A DNA stretch of 64,000 bases from Pararhizobium qamdonense. GTDB taxonomy: Bacteria; Pseudomonadota; Alphaproteobacteria; Rhizobiales; Rhizobiaceae. This document shows positions 51,892 to 60,864 of the stretch, piece by piece (within the stretch, counting starts at the first letter, position 1; each line of letters begins with the position of its first letter). The stretch lies in contig NZ_CP119569.1 of NCBI RefSeq assembly GCF_029277445.1, positions 184,362-248,361 on the forward strand, given 5' to 3'. A program made the translations under genes and the position numbers. Below the pieces are notes generated by a model, which was given only the letters and a program-made list of their open reading frames with translations, made no database searches and was not told where the DNA came from.

Positions 51892-53422
51892 GATAATGCC
51901 TTTCCACGCCGAAGGCGCTGTTCAGGACGAGATGCACGGATAGCTCGGCACGCCCGGAATCGATATGGTCGACCATGCGCCCCTCGGAGAGCACGAGGAC
52001 GCGGTCGGCGAGCGCGCAGATCTCTTCAAGTTCCGACGAGACGATGATGACCGCAAGTCCCTGTTCGGCAAAGCCACGCAAGGAATCGAGGATCTCCGCC
52101 TTGGCTCCGACGTCGATCCCGCGTGTCGGCTCGTCGACCATCAGGATTTTCGGCCGCTCATAGGCCCAGCGTGCCAGAAGCACTTTTTGCTGGTTGCCTC
52201 CCGAGAGCGTCCCGACAGGGGCGCCGAGCCGGCGGCTATCAAAGCCAAAAGCCGTTGTTGCGACGGCTGACCGTTCCGCCATCTGCCGATTGTCAACGAG
52301 GCCGAATTTCGCCACGGAACCGAAGTTGGGTAGCGTGACGTTCTCGGTTGCTGGCAGGCCGAGCACGAGACCTTGGTGCTTGCGATCTTCCGGAACGAGC
52401 GCGATGCCAAGCCGGCGCGATGCCCGCGGCGTTCGTGGCCAGGCGACGTTGCGTCCGTCGATGTCCATCATACCCGAGGATTGTGGCTCCAGTCCTGCCA
52501 AAGCACGGAGCAGGCTGGTGCGGCCGGAACCGACAAGGCCGCCGATGCCGAGGATTTCTCCAGGCCGGACGAAGAAGTCGATGCCACCGATCGCGCCCGG
52601 CAACGAACATTCCCTGACGCTGAGGGCCGCAGTTCCGGCAGCAGGCCTGGAGGCTGGGCGCCGCTGGTAGACATCTCCCATCTCCTCGCCGAGCATGGCG
52701 GCGACGAGCTGCGATTTCGTCCACTTTTCCTTACCGCGCGTCTCGATCAGCCGGCCATTGCGGAAGACGGTGATCGCATCGGAAATATTGAGGACTTCAT
52801 CGAGATTGTGCGACACGTAGATCAGCGTATGGCCCTCGGCGCGCAGGTCGCGCATCACCTTGAACAGCGCCTCGCGTTCCGGCGGCGCAAGAGATGTCGT
52901 CGGCTCGTCGAACAGGATGATGCGGGCATTCGCCTCGATGGCGCGCAGGATTTCGAGCGTCTGCTGGTCGGCGACTGACAGGTTGCGCGCCTCGGCCTCG
53001 GCGGGGATCTTGACCCCCAGCCGGCTGGTCAGTTCCTGGAACCGGCGCCGCATCGCGGCCTCGGACAGGAGACCGGCTCGCGAATAGGGCTGGCCGAGGA
53101 AGACGTTGGCGACGGCTGAAAGCGCCGGCACGATTGTCAGCTCTTGATAAATCGCTACCACACCGGCAGCACGAGCGCGGCGAGGATCGCCGAGCTCAAC
53201 CTTGTTGCCGCCGATTTCGATGTCACCACCGCTGGCAGGTATCCGGCCGGCCAGAATGCCGAGCGTCGTCGATTTGCCAGCGCCGTTCTGACCGACGAAG
53301 GCGTGAATCTGCCCACTCCCGACATCCAGAGACACCGGTTTCAAAGCTTCAATCGCACCGAAGGACTTCCACACACCCCTTAGGCGTATGGCGGGCGTGG
53401 CGCGTGCAACACTGACATCCAT
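51884..53422 (-). CDS. Sugar-type ABC ATPase with two NBDs (RbsA family)
   Basis: A 512-residue protein from the ATG at 53422 (GGAG upstream). First NBD: Walker A GQNGAGKST, signature NLSVADQQTLEILRA, Walker B IILFDEPTTSLAP. Second NBD: the usual degenerate Walker A GLVGSGRTS, signature TLSGGNQQKVLLARW, Walker B ILMVDEPTRGIDVGAK. Both halves are typical of RbsA/MglA proteins. With the single permease it forms the importer served by the binding proteins of this operon. Confidence 0.95.
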   Translation of the reverse strand: MDVSVARATPAIRLRGVWKSFGAIEALKPVSLDVGSGQIHAFVGQNGAGKSTTLGILAGRIPASGGDIEIGGNKVELGDPRRARAAGVVAIYQELTIVPALSAVANVFLGQPYSRAGLLSEAAMRRRFQELTSRLGVKIPAEAEARNLSVADQQTLEILRAIEANARIILFDEPTTSLAPPEREALFKVMRDLRAEGHTLIYVSHNLDEVLNISDAITVFRNGRLIETRGKEKWTKSQLVAAMLGEEMGDVYQRRPASRPAAGTAALSVRECSLPGAIGGIDFFVRPGEILGIGGLVGSGRTSLLRALAGLEPQSSGMMDIDGRNVAWPRTPRASRRLGIALVPEDRKHQGLVLGLPATENVTLPNFGSVAKFGLVDNRQMAERSAVATTAFGFDSRRLGAPVGTLSGGNQQKVLLARWAYERPKILMVDEPTRGIDVGAKAEILDSLRGFAEQGLAVIIVSSELEEICALADRVLVLSEGRMVDHIDSGRAELSVHLVLNSAFGVERHYHD

Positions 53423-53445
53423 GGCTTGCTTCTCCAATCCGGCGG

Positions 53446-54483
53446 TCAGGGCGATTCCGGCGTGTAGGCGCCGAGATTGTCGCGGGTCACGAGTCCTACT
53501 TTTCCGCTCTCCTGACCTGGAATAAGAGCATGGCCGTCATTCAAGATGACATGCGGTACGGTTTTGCCAGCACGGGCATCGAGGATCGCCTGAACTGCGG
53601 CTTCGGCTGCCGTTTGGCGATAGAAGCCCGTTGTTACCTGGATCGCGCCCGATTTCAGCGCATCGACGGACCATTCCGTTCCGCCGGCCTCGTAGACCTT
53701 GACCTGGCCCTGCTTGCCGGCCGCCTCGATGGCGGGCACGGCACCTTTGGACATATTGGTGTAAGCGCCGACGATGATGTTGAGGTCTGGATTGGCCTGC
53801 AGCATGGTCTGTGTCTTGATCTGATTGTCCGGCGGCGAATAGTCGGTGCGATGGACTGCCACGACCTCGAAATCCGGGTGCGCCGCTTTGACTTCGGCCA
53901 GCGCCTTGTCGAAGGAGACGGTGATCGGGTGGAGGTTCGGACCAGTCAGGATACCGACCTTCTGATGACCCGGATTGTCAGTGATCGCCTTTTCCATTAT
54001 CGCCTTGAACGCGCTCGGCGTCTCGTTGCCACCGACATAGGTGAGCGTGCCGGGCGACCAGAGCTCATCGCCTTCCATGGAGGAGCGGCCGCAGGCCGTG
54101 CCGGTGGCGTGCGCGACCAGCACGTTTTCGGCCGGGGCCCGCTTAGTCACCATGTCGCAGACTTGGCTACCCTCAACCGGCACGACGATCCAGGCATTGT
54201 AGCCATTGAAGAGCGCCGTCTCCATCTGGTTGATCTGTCGTGCCACGTCAAAGCGGGCGTCAAATACGTCGTAGGAAAAGCCATATTTCTCGGCCATCGC
54301 CTTCACACCCTTGATCGTCGATTGCACCGCGCTGTTGGTGCCGATCTCGATGAACAGGGCGAGCTTCAGCGGCTTGTCCGTGTCGACAACGACAGGTTTT
54401 TCAAGGCCGACATTTACGGCGATTTCCTTGGCCGCTGCGGGAGTTGCGGCCAGCGTAAGGGCCAGAAGCCATGCATGTTTCAT
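53446..54483 (-). CDS. Periplasmic binding protein 1 (sugar-type ABC)
   Basis: A 345-residue protein from the ATG at 54483 (AAGGA upstream). Signal peptide at 1-18 (cleavage after AAAK). Type I binding fold with LALFIEIGTNSAVQSTIKGV, the WSPGTLTYVGGNETPSAFKA stretch and a C-terminal VPHVILNDGHALIPGQ. It is strongly similar to the protein at 54840-55901 and less to that at 56718-57770. Ligand unknown. Confidence 0.9.
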   Translation of the reverse strand: MKHAWLLALTLAATPAAAKEIAVNVGLEKPVVVDTDKPLKLALFIEIGTNSAVQSTIKGVKAMAEKYGFSYDVFDARFDVARQINQMETALFNGYNAWIVVPVEGSQVCDMVTKRAPAENVLVAHATGTACGRSSMEGDELWSPGTLTYVGGNETPSAFKAIMEKAITDNPGHQKVGILTGPNLHPITVSFDKALAEVKAAHPDFEVVAVHRTDYSPPDNQIKTQTMLQANPDLNIIVGAYTNMSKGAVPAIEAAGKQGQVKVYEAGGTEWSVDALKSGAIQVTTGFYRQTAAEAAVQAILDARAGKTVPHVILNDGHALIPGQESGKVGLVTRDNLGAYTPESP

Positions 54484-54484
54484 A

Positions 54485-54832
54485 TCAATGATCCTTCCCA
54501 TTCAGCGTGAGACTGCTGCCCCATTCGGCCACCGGCGTCATCCATTGCACACTGCGGTTTTCGAGCAGGTCTCCGAGCCCCTGCTCGTAGGCCTTCCGAT
54601 AAGACTTCAGCGGCTCGTCGCGCTGCCAACGCTCGCGGCTGCCCGACCAGATTTCGTAGAGGACGAGACGTTCTGGCTTATCCAGATCGTCGTGCACGAT
54701 GGTGTTGACAAAATGGGGCTCGGCCTTCATCTGCCCGACCAGGGCGTAGAGGTGGGCGCGGAACGCCTCCTTCTGTCCCGGCCTCGCGTCAAAAGTGACG
54801 ATCAGTACGCATTGTTCATTGTTCTCAATCAT
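54485..54832 (-). CDS. ABM (antibiotic biosynthesis monooxygenase)-like protein
   Basis: A 115-residue protein from the ATG at 54832. ABM fold: VLIVTFDARPGQKEAFRAHL, HFVNTIVHDDLDKPERLVLYEIW and a SYRKAYEQGLGDLLENRSVQ helix. Small proteins of this kind are cofactor-free oxygenases, or dimeric helpers such as YgiN. It sits between two binding-protein genes with gaps of one and seven bases, so it is part of the operon. Confidence 0.82.
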   Translation of the reverse strand: MIENNEQCVLIVTFDARPGQKEAFRAHLYALVGQMKAEPHFVNTIVHDDLDKPERLVLYEIWSGSRERWQRDEPLKSYRKAYEQGLGDLLENRSVQWMTPVAEWGSSLTLNGKDH

Positions 54833-54839
54833 GGCGTCC

Positions 54840-55901
54840 TCACGGAGACTGGGGCGTGTACTGGTCGACATTGGCCACTGTGACCACGCCGACTTGTCCG
54901 GCGTCCTGGCCCTGAATCAGCGGGTGACCGTCGTTCATCGCGGCGCGCGGAACGCTTTTGCCGTTAAAGGCTTTGACCAACGACTCGACGGCGGTATCGG
55001 CGGCCGTGCCCCGATAATACCCTGTCGTGGCCGAGATTGCGCCGGACTTCAGCGCATCGACGGACCACACGGTACCGCCGGCTTCGTAAAGACGCACCTT
55101 GCCCGAGAGGCCTGCCGCCTCGACGGCCGGAACCGCACCCTTGGACATGTTGGTGTATACGCCGATGACGGCATCGAGGTCCGGCGTCGCCTGAAGTGTC
55201 GTCTGCACCTTCTGCTGGCACTGTTCGGGCGAATAATCGGTACGATGCTCAGCAACCAGCGTCACCTGCGGATTGGCGGTCAGGAATTCCTTCAGCGCCT
55301 TGTCGAAGGCAAGCGTGATAGGATGCAGTGACTGGCCGGTGAGTGCCGCAATCTTCTGCGGACCCGGATGGTCAATGACCATCTGCTGCATGACCCGTTT
55401 GAACGCATTGGGGCTCTCGTTGCCGCCGATATAGGTGAGCGTGCCCGGAGACCACATCTCCTCTCCCTCGTTGGTCGAGCGACCGCAGATTGCCATCGTC
55501 ACGACAGCGACGGGAATATTGGCCTGCGGTGCCTGGTTTGCAGCGAGGTCGCAGACCTGCTGGCCCTCGATCGCCGCGACGATCCAAGCGTCATAGCCAC
55601 CGATCAGCGCATTCTGCATCTGGTTGACCTGACGACCGATGTCAAAGCGCGCATCAAACACATCGACTGTAATGCCGTGGCGTGCCGCTGCTTCCTTGGC
55701 GCCCGTGACGGTCGACTGGACCGCAGTGTTCGTTGCCATCTCGATAAACAGGGCGATGCGCTTGAGACCACCCTTCTTGACGACGACTGGCTTATCGGTG
55801 CCGACGTCAATCGAGACGTCGTCCGCCCGTGCCACACCAGACAGCATCGCGACTGCCGCACCGGCCAATATCGTTTGCTTTATCCATTTCGAACTCCTCA
55901 T
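54840..55901 (-). CDS. Periplasmic binding protein 2 (sugar-type ABC)
   Basis: A 353-residue protein from the ATG at 55901 (GGAGGAGG upstream). Signal peptide to about residue 26 (cleavage after ARAD). It shares with protein 1 the stretches ALFIEMATNTAVQSTVTGAK, WSPGTLTYIGGNESP, HRTDYSP and YTNMSKGAVPA. The two look like tandem paralogues that could recognise related ligands. Confidence 0.9.
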   Translation of the reverse strand: MRSSKWIKQTILAGAAVAMLSGVARADDVSIDVGTDKPVVVKKGGLKRIALFIEMATNTAVQSTVTGAKEAAARHGITVDVFDARFDIGRQVNQMQNALIGGYDAWIVAAIEGQQVCDLAANQAPQANIPVAVVTMAICGRSTNEGEEMWSPGTLTYIGGNESPNAFKRVMQQMVIDHPGPQKIAALTGQSLHPITLAFDKALKEFLTANPQVTLVAEHRTDYSPEQCQQKVQTTLQATPDLDAVIGVYTNMSKGAVPAVEAAGLSGKVRLYEAGGTVWSVDALKSGAISATTGYYRGTAADTAVESLVKAFNGKSVPRAAMNDGHPLIQGQDAGQVGVVTVANVDQYTPQSP

Positions 55902-55923
55902 GACATCCTCCTCCACGATAAAA

Positions 55924-56718
55924 TTATTGGGCGGTGTAGCCGCCATCGGCTGCGATCTCGGCACCCGTTATGAAGGTGGACGCATCCGAAGCCAGAAAGG
56001 CTACGACATTGGCGATCTCCTCCGGCCGCGCCTGCCGCCCGATCGGGTGGGCGCGGATGAGTTTGCGTACATATTCTTCCGGGTCATCGCTCTCTGCCTG
56101 TGCCTTCAAAGTGAGCTCAGTATGGGTGGACCCCGGCAGGACGCAATTCACTCTAATACCGCGATCGGCATAGGTGACGGCGTCGGACTTCGACAGAAGC
56201 TGCATCGCCGCCTTGGCTGCGTGATATAGCGGGATATCGGCATTACCGATCACACCGTTGATCGACGAGACGTTAACGATCACGCCCGTATGGTCCCTTG
56301 CCAGTCGATCGCGAATAAACGCGCGGCTGCAGAGGAAGGCGCCTTTCACATTGACGGCGAAGACGCGATCGAAATCCTCTTCAACCGCCAGATGCGTCGG
56401 TCGCCCGCTGCCTGCGATCGCGGCGCAATTGACGAGAATATCGAATGGACCTCCGAGCCTCGTCGCCAGGTTTTCGAATGCTTGGCCGACTTCGCCCTCA
56501 TCTGTGATATCCGATCTGGCAAAAGCACGGTCAGCACCAGCCTCATATTCCGGCACGGCCACATCGATTATACCCACACTGGCGCCAAGATCACGAAAAC
56601 GCTCGACGATGGCGGCACCAATGCCACCCGCACCGCCCGTCACCAGGGCCCGCCGTCCGCAAAGCGACAACAGCGGGTTTGCAGCCGTTGAGGCGTTCCT
56701 GATCCCGGCCGCGTCCAT
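55924..56718 (-). CDS. SDR family oxidoreductase
   Basis: A 264-residue classical SDR; its ATG at 56718 shares a base with the stop of binding protein 3. TGGAGGIGAAIVERF near 28-42, catalytic Ser in NVSSINGVIGNADIPLYHAAK with the active Tyr, and a C-terminal FITGAEIAADGGYTAQ. It is closely similar to the SDR at 57798-58538 through NADIPLYH, LLSKSDAVTYA and VLPGSTHTE. Probable NAD(P)-dependent sugar or polyol dehydrogenase. Confidence 0.92.
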   Translation of the reverse strand: MDAAGIRNASTAANPLLSLCGRRALVTGGAGGIGAAIVERFRDLGASVGIIDVAVPEYEAGADRAFARSDITDEGEVGQAFENLATRLGGPFDILVNCAAIAGSGRPTHLAVEEDFDRVFAVNVKGAFLCSRAFIRDRLARDHTGVIVNVSSINGVIGNADIPLYHAAKAAMQLLSKSDAVTYADRGIRVNCVLPGSTHTELTLKAQAESDDPEEYVRKLIRAHPIGRQARPEEIANVVAFLASDASTFITGAEIAADGGYTAQ

Positions 56719-57770
56719 CACTCGACTTCCGGCTTGTAGTTCGCGACGTTTCCAGCATCGATCAGGTAAGGATCGGCCGGCGGCTCACCATCGACCAGGG
56801 GATCGCCGAGATCGCCGATCGCCCGAGGAAGTTTTTCGCCCTTACGGGCGCGGTCGATAGCCATCACCGCGTTGTAGGCGTTGGAGCCAAGCCGGTTGGC
56901 GCTGGAGACTGTGATCGTGCCGTCCTTGATCGCGTCCATCGCCCAGGCCGTCGCACCGTTGTCATAGATTTTTACCTTGCCGGCGAGACCGGCCTGCTCA
57001 AGAACGGGAGCAAGGCCTTTGGCGAGGTTTGAGAACGCCGTGTAATAGAGCGTTATGTCGCGATTGGCCTGTACCATCGGTCCAGCTTTTTCGAGCGCCG
57101 AGGGCGTCGAATAGTCGGTGCGCGCAACCGCCACGACCTTTATTTCGGGATATTTTGCCTGAAACTTATTCAGCGCGGCATCGTGGTTCTTGGTGATCGG
57201 GTTGAGTTCCGGGCCGGTAAAGACGCCCAGCTTCTGGGGGCCGGGGTTTTCGTGCCCCATCCGGTCGAGAACCTGGAAGAAAGCCTTTGGCGTTTCGGCA
57301 CCGCCGACATAGGCGAGCGTACCCGGCGACCAAAGCGCCTCGCCCTCATTGGCGCCGCGGCCGCAGATCGACAGCACCGAGACCACCACCAGTACGCCCT
57401 TTTCCGGCGCGTCCTTCGTGGCGATGTTGCACATCGTATTGCCTTCGACAGCCTTCAGCACCCACGCGTCGTAGTTGCGGTTGAGCGCATTCTGAAGCTG
57501 GTTGAGCTGAGTGACGGCATCGAACTTGCCGTCGAAGACGTCGATCTGCCAGCCGAGTTCCTCGGCGGCGCGTTTTGCGCCGTCAATGCTTGCCTGCATG
57601 GCGGAGTTGTTGGCCCCTTCCGAGAAAAAGGCGATCTTCAGCGGGCCTTCATTCTTAACGTTGACGCTCACACCCTCGCCAACGTCCAGTTTCGTCGTCT
57701 GCGCCAACACTAGACTAGGTGTTAACACGGCGGAAATTGCCAGCGCTGTAATATATTTCTTCAATTGCAT
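56718..57770 (-). CDS. Periplasmic binding protein 3 (sugar-type ABC)
   Basis: A 350-residue protein with a signal peptide to about residue 23 (cleavage after VLAQ). The landmarks are parallel to proteins 1 and 2: IAFFSEGANNSAMQASIDGAK, WSPGTLAYVGGAETPKAF, RTDYSTP and NAYNAVMAIDRARKG. It is the most divergent of the three and ends with YLIDAGNVANYKPEVE. Its stop overlaps the SDR start. Confidence 0.9.
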   Translation of the reverse strand: MQLKKYITALAISAVLTPSLVLAQTTKLDVGEGVSVNVKNEGPLKIAFFSEGANNSAMQASIDGAKRAAEELGWQIDVFDGKFDAVTQLNQLQNALNRNYDAWVLKAVEGNTMCNIATKDAPEKGVLVVVSVLSICGRGANEGEALWSPGTLAYVGGAETPKAFFQVLDRMGHENPGPQKLGVFTGPELNPITKNHDAALNKFQAKYPEIKVVAVARTDYSTPSALEKAGPMVQANRDITLYYTAFSNLAKGLAPVLEQAGLAGKVKIYDNGATAWAMDAIKDGTITVSSANRLGSNAYNAVMAIDRARKGEKLPRAIGDLGDPLVDGEPPADPYLIDAGNVANYKPEVE

Positions 57771-57797
57771 GTTACGTCCTCCCCTACGAAACAGAAA

Positions 57798-58538
57798 TTA
57801 CTGGGCCGTGTAGCCCCCATCGACTGGCACATCCGCACCCGTCACATACGAGGCGAGATCGGAGGCCAGAAAGGCGATGACACGGGCGATTTCGATCGGC
57901 TCCGCCTGCCGCTTCATCGGATGCGCCGCTATAAGATTGCGCACGTATTCAGCGCCCTCAGGGCTGGCATTCATCGCCGCGACCGTCATGTCAGTGCGCG
58001 TCGAGCCGAGAATGACAGAGTTTGAGCGGATGCCCTTTTCGGCATAGGTCACGGCATCGCACTTCGAGAGCAGCCGCACGGCTGCCTTAGTGCCGTGATA
58101 GAGTGGAATGTCAGCATTCCCGACTACGCCATAGGTGGACGAGATGTTGACGATGCTTCCCGGCATACCGGCGGCAAGCAGGCCGCCAATCAGGTATTTG
58201 GCGCACAGGAAAGTGCCCTTGACGTTAATAGCAAAGACCTTGTCGAAATCCTCGGCAGTCGCTTCATGTGTTTGTGCACCAGTACCAGTAATGGCTGCCG
58301 CATTGACCAGTATATCGGGTAGTCCGACCTTGGCATTCACATCGGCCACGGCGTCACGCACGGCGGTTTCGTCGGAGATATCGATCCTACGATAGAGGTC
58401 GACGCCAGCCGGCCCTTCTTCCTTCATATCAAAAACCGCAACTTTGGCGCCTTCCTGAGCGAAGAGTGCGGCGACGGCTGAGCCCACCCCGCCTGCTCCC
58501 CCAGTTACGATCGCGATCCGTCCGTCTAAAATGCCCAT
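57798..58538 (-). CDS. SDR family oxidoreductase
   Basis: A 246-residue classical SDR: TGGAGGVGSAVAALF near 12-26, NAAA in place of NNAG, catalytic NISSTYGVVGNADIPLYHGTK and final YVTGADVPVDGGYTAQ. It is a close paralogue of the SDR at 55924-56718. It sits one base from the SDR upstream and 27 bases before binding protein 3, so SDR and binding protein form a repeated unit. Confidence 0.92.
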   Translation of the reverse strand: MGILDGRIAIVTGGAGGVGSAVAALFAQEGAKVAVFDMKEEGPAGVDLYRRIDISDETAVRDAVADVNAKVGLPDILVNAAAITGTGAQTHEATAEDFDKVFAINVKGTFLCAKYLIGGLLAAGMPGSIVNISSTYGVVGNADIPLYHGTKAAVRLLSKCDAVTYAEKGIRSNSVILGSTRTDMTVAAMNASPEGAEYVRNLIAAHPMKRQAEPIEIARVIAFLASDLASYVTGADVPVDGGYTAQ

Positions 58539-58539
58539 G

Positions 58540-59334
58540 TCAGGCGCCCTCTCCCATCGATTGCATAATTGTCTTCTGGTTGCCGATTGCCGCCATCAGC
58601 GTCAGGCCGCCGTCAACGAACAGCGTCGTTCCCGTCGTGAACCGAGCCTGCGGCGACAGGAGGTAAGCAATTGCCTCGGCCATTTCGTCTGGCATTCCTG
58701 GGCGGCCGAGCGGCGTCTCGGGCCGGTGGCGTCCAAGAATGTCCTCCCCCTCGGCCACGCCTATCATCGGAGTTGCGGTCTCCCCTGGGCCGATCGCGTT
58801 GACGCGGATGCGGTATTGGGCAAGGTCAATCGCCATGCATTTCGTCAGCATGCCGATGCCCGCCTTCGACGAGCAATAGGCAGCTCCCGCCATCAGCGGG
58901 ATCGCCTCGTGCACCGAGGAGACGTTGACAATTCGTCCGGCGATCTCCTTCTCGATCATGTGCCGCGCAATCACTTGGCCCGCGACAAAGCTGCCGGTGA
59001 GGTTGACGTCAATCACTCGGCGCCAGTCGATCAGCGCCAACTCTGTAAAGGGGGCAAAAGCAAGCGTGCCGGCATTGTTGACGAAGGCCTCGACCGTGCC
59101 GAAGCGACCGATCAGGTCCTGCAGCGCATGCTCGATGCTCGCCGGATCGTCGAGCCGCATCTGGACAACCTCTGCTCGCCGGCCGTCGGCGCGGATCCTC
59201 CTTGCAGTTTCCTCCCCGCCTTCCGGGTTAGATCCATAAGTCAGCCCGACGTCGTAGCCGAGACGAGCAAGATAGAGTGCGGTCGCCCGGCCGATTCCGG
59301 AGCTTGCGCCAGTGATGATAACATTTCCGCTCAT
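58540..59334 (-). CDS. SDR family oxidoreductase
   Basis: A 264-residue classical SDR, distinct from its two neighbours: VIITGASSGIGRATALYLARL, NNAGTLAFAPF, VSSVHEAIPLMAGAAYCSSKAG and GPGETATPMIGV. The pattern resembles the 3-oxoacyl reductase/glucose dehydrogenase group. Its ATG overlaps the upstream SnoaL-like stop by four bases. Confidence 0.92.
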   Translation of the reverse strand: MSGNVIITGASSGIGRATALYLARLGYDVGLTYGSNPEGGEETARRIRADGRRAEVVQMRLDDPASIEHALQDLIGRFGTVEAFVNNAGTLAFAPFTELALIDWRRVIDVNLTGSFVAGQVIARHMIEKEIAGRIVNVSSVHEAIPLMAGAAYCSSKAGIGMLTKCMAIDLAQYRIRVNAIGPGETATPMIGVAEGEDILGRHRPETPLGRPGMPDEMAEAIAYLLSPQARFTTGTTLFVDGGLTLMAAIGNQKTIMQSMGEGA

Positions 59335-59759
59335 GACCCCGCTCCTATCCCATCAAGCAGTGCTGCCGTGTCCCAGTAAAACGGGCGCAGTTCAGCGATG
59401 CGATCATCTTTAATCCGGAAGAATTGCATCAACGGCCAATCGACTGCTTGGCCCGTCACACGCGACACTGCATAGACATGCGAGCGGCTGACTATGACGT
59501 CTTCACCCGACGGATAAAATTGCGGATCACGGACTTCGAGATGCGACCAGACTTCGCCGAAGGCTTTCATCCATGCGTGAAAACCCTCCGGCCCGCGCCA
59601 TTCGCCGCCATATGGCAGCGAAGCGGGCTGATAGAGCACGCAATCAGGATCAAGCGTCGCCGCGATCGGTGCGAAATCTCCACCGCCGGGTGCCAGGTAG
59701 ATGGTCTCGGCGTCGTAGAAGCGCCGAAGGGTTGCAAAGGCGGCGCTTTCCACCGTCAT
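59331..59759 (-). CDS. SnoaL/NTF2-like protein
   Basis: A 142-residue protein from the ATG at 59759 with GGAAGG upstream. NTF2-like cone fold: LRRFYDAETIYLAPGGGDFAPIAATLDPDCVLYQP (in two parts), GPEGFHAWMKAFGEVWSHL and a late MQFFRIKDDRIAELRPFYWDTA. Such proteins are isomerases, cyclases or hydrolases of small ring compounds. The long 129-base gap to the dioxygenase upstream could hold an internal promoter. Confidence 0.82.
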   Translation of the reverse strand: MTVESAAFATLRRFYDAETIYLAPGGGDFAPIAATLDPDCVLYQPASLPYGGEWRGPEGFHAWMKAFGEVWSHLEVRDPQFYPSGEDVIVSRSHVYAVSRVTGQAVDWPLMQFFRIKDDRIAELRPFYWDTAALLDGIGAGS

Positions 59760-59888
59760 ATCCGTACCTTCCGTTTCATGTGTGTTTTGCAGCGGCCGAG
59801 CTGCAGAGGGGCGACCGCAAGCAGTGGCACCGCGAAGCGGTACCATTGAGAGCTGCTGCCCATGGAAATTTTTCGTAGTCGTCAGGCG

Positions 59889-60845
59889 TCAGCCGGCTTC
59901 GTGGTTCACTGCGAAATCTGCGGGCGGCTTCGGTCCCCAGACATAGAAAGCATCTTCGCCATCATGGTCGCCAGCCTCCCAGTCGAGATCCCGCGGAATG
60001 TAGTCCATGTCGCAGGAGTATTCAGCGTAGCTTCCCCAAGGATCGCGGACGTAGTGAAAGTAATTAGAACCCAGCACATGTCGCCCGAGACCCCAGCCGT
60101 CGGAAAACCCCTTGTCGGCCATGTGCATGGCGCCAAGGCCCACCTGCTGGATGCTGGGGACATCCCAACTGGTATGATGGATGCCCGGCGCTGAAGACTT
60201 AACGAAGGCGATCATGTGATGATCGCTGCCGTGTCGCCCGTGCAGGAAGGCAATATCTGAACCGGCACGATCTGAGAGCCCCAGGCCGAAGGCCCGCGTG
60301 TAGAATTTGATCGCCCGATCGACGTCCGAGGTGAACAGCAGGATGTGCGACATGCGCGTCGGCCACACGATTCCGGCAGCTGATCGCTTCGGCGCGCCGG
60401 CGATACCGGGAGGCGAAGACATCATCACGCCATGCGATTTCTGGTCGGGGGAACTCTTAACCGCAACTTTGAGCTCGACTAGCGTTCCCTCAAAATCACG
60501 CACCCAGATGCCATTGGACTCGTAGCCGGTAGGCGGGTCAATCTGGCGGATCTGGCTGGCCTTGAAGTGCAACTTAAAGCGCTCGAGATCCTCCTCGTAG
60601 ATGCCGAAGCTCAGATGGGAGAGCGCCTTTTTTCGCCCTTCCGTAATCCGACCCCAGACATGGTCACTGCCCTGCGTCAGGAGCTCCAGCCCGCTGTCAC
60701 GTTGGCGCGTCACCAGGCCAAAGGACTTGTGGAACTCGTCCGCCTTTGCAAGGTCAGGGACATGAAAGCTGAACGTGTCGAGCGAGTGGACACCCAGAAT
60801 GCCACTAACCCCGTCTGCCGCGAAAATTCCTCTATTTGCCGTCAT
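59889..60845 (-). CDS. Type I extradiol dioxygenase-like VOC protein
   Basis: A 318-residue protein from the ATG at 60845 (GGGAGGGAGG upstream). Two VOC domains: the first from VHSLDTFSFHVPDLAKADEF; the second from MSHILLFTSDVDRAIKFYTRAFGL, with metal ligands His in MSHILL, His in GIHHTSWDV and Glu in SYAEYSCDM. This is the layout of iron or manganese ring-cleaving dioxygenases of the catechol 2,3-dioxygenase type. It probably opens a catechol-like ring before the FAH enzyme acts; the substrate is unknown. Confidence 0.88.
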   Translation of the reverse strand: MTANRGIFAADGVSGILGVHSLDTFSFHVPDLAKADEFHKSFGLVTRQRDSGLELLTQGSDHVWGRITEGRKKALSHLSFGIYEEDLERFKLHFKASQIRQIDPPTGYESNGIWVRDFEGTLVELKVAVKSSPDQKSHGVMMSSPPGIAGAPKRSAAGIVWPTRMSHILLFTSDVDRAIKFYTRAFGLGLSDRAGSDIAFLHGRHGSDHHMIAFVKSSAPGIHHTSWDVPSIQQVGLGAMHMADKGFSDGWGLGRHVLGSNYFHYVRDPWGSYAEYSCDMDYIPRDLDWEAGDHDGEDAFYVWGPKPPADFAVNHEAG

Positions 60846-60864
60846 CGGGTCCTCCCTCCCCGGC

